DNA of 64,000 nt from Geminocystis herdmanii PCC 6308 (GTDB taxonomy: Bacteria; Cyanobacteriota; Cyanobacteriia; Cyanobacteriales; Cyanobacteriaceae): the NCBI RefSeq assembly GCF_000332235.1, contig NZ_CM001775.1, positions 799,630-863,629 of the forward strand, in the 5' to 3' direction. How positions within the stretch are numbered: position 1 is the first letter of the stretch; each line of letters opens with the position of its first letter. Positions 58,478-64,000 of the stretch are shown piece by piece. A program made the translations under genes and the position numbers. Below the pieces are notes generated by a model that worked only from the letters and a program-made list of their open reading frames with translations, made no database searches and was not told where the DNA came from.

Positions 58478-61400
58478 TTAACTTCCATCGCAAAGAGTTC
58501 GATCGACCTCCTCCACATCTAAACTATGATGAAGATAATCTTTAATCCAATTACAAGCATAATCTACATCATTTAATTTCATCACTTCCTTTAAATTCCA
58601 AAGAATAATTGTGCCTTCATCATCCCCAGAAGCTAACCATTTACCATCAGGGCTAAATATTACACTGGTTACATTCTCTTTATGTCCTGCTAAAGTTTTG
58701 AGCAATTTTCCATTTCTATCCCAAATTTTAACGGTTTGATCCCATCCTGCCGAAGCGATGATTTGACTATCAGGGCTAATAGAAACCTTATTTACAGTAG
58801 CGTTATGCCCTTTTAAAGTCAGGGTTTTAGTCTGTTCAAGTTCTCCCTTTCCAGAGTCCAGAAACCACAGTTTAACCGTTTGATCTGTACTAGAGGAGGC
58901 GATAAATGTACCATCTAAACTCCAATCCAAACCCCAAATATTGTTCTGATGACCAATTAAGGTTTTAATGACATTACCATCTAAATCAAGAATATTTACA
59001 TTCCTACCAGAATTGCTAGTGGCAATCAAGTTATTTTTAGGATGAGAAGCTAAATAATAAATTCCATCAGGAATAGTCAGAGTTTTAAGAGTCATACCAT
59101 CTTTTTCTCGAATTTTGAGAATCTTATCATTGCTAGAAGAAATTAATTTTTCACCATCAGAACTAAATGTCATCCCATAAATAGAATCTTGATGATCTGT
59201 TAAAGTCTTGATTAACTCACCTTTTTGATCCCAAAATTTAATGACATTATTTTTGCTAGAGGAAACTAATTTGTTACCATCTGGACTAAAAATAACATTA
59301 AGAACTGGTGCAGTATGACCTTTAAGATTATATAACAAATTACCTTGAAGATTCCACATCATTACATTATTATTATCACTCCAACTACTAGAGGCTAAAA
59401 TTTGACTATCAGGGCTAAAAGCAAGAGAAATAATTGATTTTTGATGCTCATTAAATTTTGTCACTAGATTATTTTCTAATCGCCATAATTTTATATCTCC
59501 TTCATAACTACCAGATGCCAAAGTTTGTCCATCAGGGCTAATGGCAAGAATTCTAATGGGTTGTTTTTGATCTTTAAAAATGGCAATTTGTTGGCCTTTG
59601 ATCGTCCAAAGTCGAATATTTTTATCCCAACCAGCGGAAACAATTATATTTTTTTGAGGATGAAAAGTTACTGCCATAACATTATTGTCATGTTTCCCAA
59701 TAATTTTACCGCCCGATTGCCCACTCGACCATAGTCTTACTGTATTATCTTGACCCCCTGAAACGATAAATTTACTATCATAACTAAAATCCATACCATC
59801 AATTTCTCCTTTATGTCCTGTATAGGTGCGCAGGAGTTTCCCTTCCGTTGTCCATAATTTAATGGTGCTATCGAAACTTGCCGTAGCAATTAATTTGCCA
59901 TTAGGACTAAATTTCACTTGCCTAACATGATGTTGATGATCTTTTAAGGTGCTAATTAATTGTCCTTTTAATGTCCAAATTTTTGCAGTATTATCTTCAC
60001 TTGCTGTAGCGAATATTTTGCCTTCTGGATGAATGTCAAGGGAAAAAATTTTTTTAGGATGAGCCAGAAAACTATTTTTTAAAACCCCTTCTATTGTCCA
60101 AATTTTGACAATTCCCCCAGAATTACCTGTAATAATTAATTGATTATTCTTAGTTATACCTAAAGCTCTTAAATCGGATTTTTGATCATTTTGCTCGATC
60201 GAATTTAATAATTTTCCTTGTCGATTCCATATTTTAATTATGTTGTCTCTACTAATGGTAAAAATTAATTTATTATCATCACTAAAAACAATATCTTCTA
60301 CAATAGATTTATAGCCTAATAATCGATTTTTTCCTACCACATTCAACAAAGCTCTATTTAAAGATAAATCTACTTTTTTTAAGATGTTTGTCTCAATATT
60401 ATCAATTTCTGTTATTCTTTTTTTTGCTTTAATAGCATCAATTAATGAATCTAAATATTGATTAGACGCAAACTGTCCTTGAGTGGAAGAAAGAAGAGCT
60501 TTTACTTCATTTAATTTAGCTTTTTCTTCACTAACTTTTACTCGTCTATATTGTTGAATTATCCCGATTCCTAAACTAATAGATATTAAAAAAGCGATGG
60601 TAATAGTAAATAATAACGATCGTTGTAATTTTGATGTTTTTTGTTCTTCAATTAATCTTGCCTCTATTTCTTTTTTCTTTTGTGCCTCTAATGCTTGTTC
60701 TCTTTCTTGTCGATCGTACTCCTCACTATAGCTTAAATATTGATAGTCTAATTGAGTCAAACTTTTACCTTTACACCAATTTTGAGCATCTTTTAAGGCT
60801 TGTCCTCTTAATAATCGAGATTGATCATTTTTTCCCGATTCAACCCATGTCTGTAGAGTTTGTGAGTAAGGGCGTATTCGTTCTAATTTTTTTTCAATCC
60901 ATTGTAAATTAAAAACCTGTTCATAAATTTTATTTTTGACCAATAATTGACCATTGTGATTAATAATTAATCCCGATAAGATTAAATCAATATGTTCTCT
61001 AGTATTGTCAACAAATACCTCTTTTCCTAATAATATTTGTTGATATATTTCTAACAAATTTCCTAAAGTTTGCTGATTATATAAAATTCGATCTCGAATC
61101 GTTTTTAAATGTTCAGGTTGATCATTAACTTGCCATTTATTAATAATTTTTCCCCTAACAATATTTTCTACCAAAAAAGACTCATTACTCGGAGAAATTG
61201 TTAATTCATTATTAGCATTATTTTCCCTATGATTGACTAATAATTGACAAATTTTTTGAGTTAAAAATGGTTGTCCATTAGTCCATTTTAAAATTTCTTT
61301 AATAATAACATTTGCATTACCTTGTTTTAATTGTAATCCTGCGATCAATGGTTGAATTTCACTAAAAGTAAAACCCGTTAATTCTATGGGAATACCAATA

Positions 61401-61906
61401 TTAAAAGGTGTCCTTTTTCGATCGTTAATTAAATCTGAAGGGGTAGCCACTCCAAAAACCGCAAAAACAAGGCGATTATATTCGGGATTAGAAGCCCTTT
61501 GATTATAACAAAAACGAATAAAAGCAAATAAATCATCTGCACTAAAAGGCAAACTTAAAATACTATCAATTTCATCAATAAAAATAACAATTTTTTCCGT
61601 GGGAAATTCAACGAATAAAACATCTTCAATAAAAATACTTAGTTTTTGAATTAAAGATAAATCTCCTTGACTATCCCACCATTTTTTAAGATTAAATTTA
61701 CCTAATAATTTAAAACCCCGACACAAATCAGCGATGATTCCCTTGTATAATTGTACTGGGGTAATATTGTCACTACCAATAACCGTTAAATCAACGCTAG
61801 TACATTGGAAACCTTCTTGTTGTAACTTATGACGAGTTCTAACTAAAAGGGATGATTTTCCCATTTGTCGGCTATTAAGTACATAGCAAAAATCCCCTCG
61901 TTGCAA
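58478..61906 (-). CDS. Giant AAA-like ATPase with C-terminal WD40 propellers
   Basis: 1142 residues from a TTG at 61906. The AAA_35-type ATPase domain (about 1-340) has the P-loop QMGKSS (residues 14-19) in FCYVLNSRQMGKSSLL and Walker B IVIFIDEID (106-114). A membrane span (about 433-452, LLFTITIAFLISISLGIGII) follows. About 13 WD40 repeats (about 525-1120) follow, e.g. GKLIATASFDSTIKLWTTEG and SQIIASAGWDQTVKIWDRNG. The family normally begins with about 25-30 more residues ending YVxRxADxELYxALxxGEFCYVLNSRQMGKSS. That lead-in is present upstream in frame (to about 61966: SGSGLYPKEKRKADVELYKAL) but without an ATG, and it is cut by a repeat end. It may be 5'-truncated. Confidence 0.8.
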   Translation of the reverse strand: MQRGDFCYVLNSRQMGKSSLLVRTRHKLQQEGFQCTSVDLTVIGSDNITPVQLYKGIIADLCRGFKLLGKFNLKKWWDSQGDLSLIQKLSIFIEDVLFVEFPTEKIVIFIDEIDSILSLPFSADDLFAFIRFCYNQRASNPEYNRLVFAVFGVATPSDLINDRKRTPFNIGIPIELTGFTFSEIQPLIAGLQLKQGNANVIIKEILKWTNGQPFLTQKICQLLVNHRENNANNELTISPSNESFLVENIVRGKIINKWQVNDQPEHLKTIRDRILYNQQTLGNLLEIYQQILLGKEVFVDNTREHIDLILSGLIINHNGQLLVKNKIYEQVFNLQWIEKKLERIRPYSQTLQTWVESGKNDQSRLLRGQALKDAQNWCKGKSLTQLDYQYLSYSEEYDRQEREQALEAQKKKEIEARLIEEQKTSKLQRSLLFTITIAFLISISLGIGIIQQYRRVKVSEEKAKLNEVKALLSSTQGQFASNQYLDSLIDAIKAKKRITEIDNIETNILKKVDLSLNRALLNVVGKNRLLGYKSIVEDIVFSDDNKLIFTISRDNIIKIWNRQGKLLNSIEQNDQKSDLRALGITKNNQLIITGNSGGIVKIWTIEGVLKNSFLAHPKKIFSLDIHPEGKIFATASEDNTAKIWTLKGQLISTLKDHQHHVRQVKFSPNGKLIATASFDSTIKLWTTEGKLLRTYTGHKGEIDGMDFSYDSKFIVSGGQDNTVRLWSSGQSGGKIIGKHDNNVMAVTFHPQKNIIVSAGWDKNIRLWTIKGQQIAIFKDQKQPIRILAISPDGQTLASGSYEGDIKLWRLENNLVTKFNEHQKSIISLAFSPDSQILASSSWSDNNNVMMWNLQGNLLYNLKGHTAPVLNVIFSPDGNKLVSSSKNNVIKFWDQKGELIKTLTDHQDSIYGMTFSSDGEKLISSSNDKILKIREKDGMTLKTLTIPDGIYYLASHPKNNLIATSNSGRNVNILDLDGNVIKTLIGHQNNIWGLDWSLDGTFIASSSTDQTVKLWFLDSGKGELEQTKTLTLKGHNATVNKVSISPDSQIIASAGWDQTVKIWDRNGKLLKTLAGHKENVTSVIFSPDGKWLASGDDEGTIILWNLKEVMKLNDVDYACNWIKDYLHHSLDVEEVDRTLCDGS

Positions 61907-61957
61907 TGCCTTGTAAAGTTCGACATCGGCTTTTCTTTTCTCTTTTGGGTAGAGTCC

Positions 61958-61990
61958 AGAACCTGATCAAAAAACTTTTTAATCAAATTA
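61958..61990. repeat. Terminal fragment of the MITE-like element before the WD40 gene
   Basis: ACCTGATCAAAAAACTTTTT followed by AATCAAATTATC resembles the conserved end CATCAAAAAACTTTTTCAGC of the element. It lies exactly where the open frame of the AAA-WD40 gene begins (stop at 61967-61969). Confidence 0.45.
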
Positions 61991-62057
61991 TCTATTGACA
62001 AGAAAAACAGATAAAAGTTATGATAGAGAATTGTGAGTTTTCAAGCAATAAATCTCC

Positions 62058-62453
62058 ATGTCTATAAATGCAAATGCGATTATTCGGTCGATCGAGGCTG
62101 AATATCTGAAAGACAAAAGTTCATTACCCTCCATCAATGTCGGTGATACCGTGAAAATCGGTGTACGCATTCAAGAGGGAGGCAAAGAAAGAGTACAACC
62201 CTTCGAGGGTACAATTATCGCCATGCGTAATGGCGGTATCAACGAAACTATTACCGTGAGACGTGTGTTTCAAGGTGTTGGCGTGGAAAGAGTCTTTATG
62301 ATTCATTCTCCCGTAGTAGCCAATATTCAAGTAATCCGTCGTGGTAAAGTGAGACGCGCTAAACTTTATTATCTCAGAGACAGAGTCGGTAAAGCAACCC
62401 GCATTAAACAACGTTTCGATCGACCTCTGGAAGGAAAAACCGCCAAAAAATAG
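62058..62453 (+). CDS. rplS: 50S ribosomal protein L19
   Basis: 131 residues, the usual cyanobacterial length. [93 protein letters not shown] is the L19 core. It sits at the 30S-50S interface. The start ATG at 62058 ([19 protein letters not shown]) is normal. It is first in a conserved block with tRNA-Trp, secE, nusG and rplK. Confidence 0.97.
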   Translation: MSINANAIIRSIEAEYLKDKSSLPSINVGDTVKIGVRIQEGGKERVQPFEGTIIAMRNGGINETITVRRVFQGVGVERVFMIHSPVVANIQVIRRGKVRRAKLYYLRDRVGKATRIKQRFDRPLEGKTAKK

Positions 62454-62527
62454 TCTCTTTATGGTGTTAACTAAAATTCTTGCTGTGTAGCTCCAACAAA
62501 CTATAACAAGTTAAATTAAGCAAAAAC

Positions 62528-62557
62528 TTGACAAAATTTAACAAAAATCGTTATATT
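62528..62557 (+). promoter_or_regulatory. Sigma70-type promoter of the tRNA-Trp gene
   Basis: TTGACA (62528-62533) and TATATT (62552-62557) are 18 bases apart. The expected start is 6-8 bases downstream, just before the tRNA's first base at 62568. This is the clearest promoter in the window and may also drive secE-nusG-rplK. Confidence 0.7.
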
Positions 62558-62567
62558 GATAATATAT

Positions 62568-62640
62568 ACGTCCTTAGTTCAGTTGGTAGAACGTCGGTCT
62601 CCAAAACCGAATGTCGGAGGTTCGAGTCCTCCAGGGCGTG
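62568..62640 (+). tRNA. tRNA-Trp (anticodon CCA)
   Basis: A full cloverleaf of 73 nt. The acceptor ACGTCCT pairs with AGGGCGT; the D-arm contains AGTTCAGTTGGTAGAAC. The anticodon stem TCGGT/ACCGA closes the loop CTCCAAA (CCA at 62601-62603), and the T-arm is GGAGG-TTCGAGT-CCTCC. The discriminator is G and the CCA tail is not encoded. It lies upstream of secE, the order typical for cyanobacteria. Confidence 0.97.
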
Positions 62641-62748
62641 TTGGTTTTACCCAAGAAAAATAATAGGTTAACAAACTCTATAATAGAGAAAAAATATTGG
62701 TGTTGAAATTATCAACCCAGAAAAACGTCTATTAGTGAGGGAACTATT

Positions 62749-62988
62749 GTGACAAATAAAGAAACTGTCAAGGCTAAAAATGTTGATCCTGCTTCTGGGG
62801 AAAATAACAACCTCGATAAGTCTAATTTTGTGGAGGAAACAAAACAAGAATTAGCCAAAGTGGTTTGGCCTTCCCGTCAACAATTACTCAGTGAATCGGT
62901 GGCAGTAATTCTAATGGTAACATTAGTAGCGACTGTAATTTATTTAGTGGATAAAGTATTTGGCTGGGCAGCTGGGAAGGTGTTTTGA
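62749..62988 (+). CDS. secE: Preprotein translocase subunit SecE
   Basis: 79 residues, GTG start (VTNKETVKAKN). The conserved amphipathic helix FVEETKQELAKVVWPSRQQLLSESVAVI is followed by a single membrane span (AVILMVTLVATVIYLVDKVFGW). This is the short single-span cyanobacterial SecE. It stabilises SecY in the translocon. GAGGGA before the start serves as the ribosome site. Its stop overlaps the nusG ATG (ATGA). Confidence 0.93.
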   Translation: MTNKETVKAKNVDPASGENNNLDKSNFVEETKQELAKVVWPSRQQLLSESVAVILMVTLVATVIYLVDKVFGWAAGKVF

Positions 62989-63602
62989 TGACTTTTACTC
63001 CAGAAAATGAATTAGAATCTCCTCCTAAAAGGGCAGTGGGAAAACCCCGCTGGTATGTGGTACAGGTGGGTGCAGGATGCGAAAAAAAAGTCAAAACTGA
63101 CATCGAACAACGAGTTAATAGTTTTGATCTAGCCGATCGAGTTTTGCAAGTGAGAATCCCTCAAAGCCCTACGGTAAAAGTACGCAAAGATGGTAGTCGC
63201 TATAGTGGCGAAGAAAAAGTATTACCCGGCTATGTGCTAGTAGAAATGATCTTAGATGATGATGCTTGGCAGATGGTGAAAAATACTCCTAACGTCATTA
63301 ACTTTGTGGGAGCAGAACAGAGACGAGCTGTAGGCAGAGGTAGAGGTCATGTTAAACCCATGCCGTTATCTCCCTCAGAAGTCGATCGAATCTTCAAACA
63401 AATGGATGATGCCGAACCTGTGGTCAAAATTGATATGCAGGTAGGAGATCAAATAGTAGTACTATCAGGACCATTTAAAGACTTTGCCGGAGAAGTAATT
63501 GAGGTTAGTACCGAAAGAAGCAAACTCAAGGCGTTGTTATCAATTTTCGGGCGTGACACTCCCGTAGAATTGGAATTTAATCAAGTAGAAAAACAAGGAT
63601 AA
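62985..63602 (+). CDS. nusG: Transcription termination/antitermination factor NusG
   Basis: 205 residues. The NGN domain (about 20-130) begins RWYVVQVGAGCEKKVKTDIEQRV, with GYVLVEMILDDDAWQMVKNTPNVINFVG. The KOW domain (about 150-200) carries DQIVVLSGPFKDFAGEVIEVSTERSKLKALLSIFGRDTPVELEFNQVEK. It binds RNA polymerase and couples transcription to translation. Overlaps secE by four bases, the standard arrangement. rplK follows 16 bases later. Confidence 0.96.
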   Translation: MMTFTPENELESPPKRAVGKPRWYVVQVGAGCEKKVKTDIEQRVNSFDLADRVLQVRIPQSPTVKVRKDGSRYSGEEKVLPGYVLVEMILDDDAWQMVKNTPNVINFVGAEQRRAVGRGRGHVKPMPLSPSEVDRIFKQMDDAEPVVKIDMQVGDQIVVLSGPFKDFAGEVIEVSTERSKLKALLSIFGRDTPVELEFNQVEKQG

Positions 63603-63618
63603 AAGGAAACTTAAACAA

Positions 63619-64000
63619 TGGCAAAAAAAGTCGTTGCATTAATCAAATTAGCTTTACCCGCAGGTAAGGCAAACCCCGCTCCCCCCGTTGGTCCCGCTTT
63701 GGGACAACACGGTGTGAATATCATGGCATTCTGTAAAGAATATAACGCCAAAACCGCCAGTCAAGTAGGGATGATTATTCCCGTTGAAATTTCTGTTTTT
63801 GAAGATCGTAGTTTTACCTTTATTCTTAAAACTCCTCCAGCTTCTGAGTTAATCAAAACTGCTGTAGGAATTAAAAGTGGTTCAAAAGAACCTAATCGTA
63901 ATAAAGTAGCGAAAATCACTAAAGCTCAATTACAAGAAATCGCTCAAACTAAAATGCCAGACTTGAATGCTAATGACATTGAAGCGGCGATGAAAATTAT
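63619..64000 (+). CDS. rplK: 50S ribosomal protein L11, partial
   Basis: The first 127 codons of L11, cut by the window end. [20 protein letters not shown] is the N-terminus, with the thiostrepton-binding [19 protein letters not shown] region next. The C-terminal rRNA-binding domain with [29 protein letters not shown] is just reached. AAAGGAAA before the ATG is the ribosome site. rplA is expected to follow. Confidence 0.96.

Overview
This window comes from a low-GC unicellular cyanobacterium, probably of the Geminocystis/Cyanobacterium group; the genus is an inference. The lineage itself is well supported. The window carries a CO2-hydration protein of the NDH-1 complex (ChpX/CupB type), a CpcS/CpeS phycobiliprotein lyase, RpaB, a cytochrome b6 haem-attachment (CCB) protein, bidirectional hydrogenase genes, many CGATCG-cored palindromes of the HIP1 type, and long heptanucleotide tandem arrays (STRR-like) in the spacers.

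Layout. Positions 1-12000 hold housekeeping and accessory genes: a FAS1 protein end, a TldD/PmbA protein, an ABC ATPase, a multi-spanning membrane protein, a Crp/Fnr regulator, a dienelactone hydrolase, a RelB/YafQ toxin-antitoxin pair, an M16 peptidase, the lyase and a geranylgeranyl-reductase-like flavoprotein. Positions 12-25 kb hold a Uma2 nuclease, PDH E2, the CO2-hydration protein, LpxD and TerD in extreme head-to-head proximity, threonine synthase, an aldo/keto reductase, a cysteine desulfurase, FabG and a CbiX/SirB chelatase. Positions 25.5-30.5 kb hold hoxE, hoxF, hoxU and hoxY with Uma2 genes inserted and with no hoxH in the window.

Positions 30.6-37.8 kb are the most unusual part. 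Seven genes on the minus strand encode a 1206-residue membrane-anchored FtsK/SpoIIIE-type ATPase, a MNT/HEPN toxin-antitoxin pair, three WXG100-like helical hairpin proteins (one fused to a GNAT acetyltransferase domain) and a membrane-anchored SPOR-like protein. This looks like a type VII-secretion-like (FtsK-WXG100) locus in a double-membraned cyanobacterium. A tandem TTCGATCGA array, a HicAB pair and a gene flanked by 57-bp direct repeats follow upstream of it.

Positions 39.8-64 kb hold DNA polymerase III delta, a metallophosphoesterase, a PQQ-type sugar dehydrogenase, an IS607-like element with a decayed recombinase, a TerB-like protein, a WD40 protein, two MgtE magnesium channels with conserved leaders, an ABC-F protein, a type IIL restriction-modification gene split by a repeat, rpaB, a CCB protein, a giant ATPase-WD40 protein and the rplS - tRNA-Trp - secE - nusG - rplK block. 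Several kinds of small dispersed repeat have inserted beside or inside genes, changing protein ends or interrupting them.
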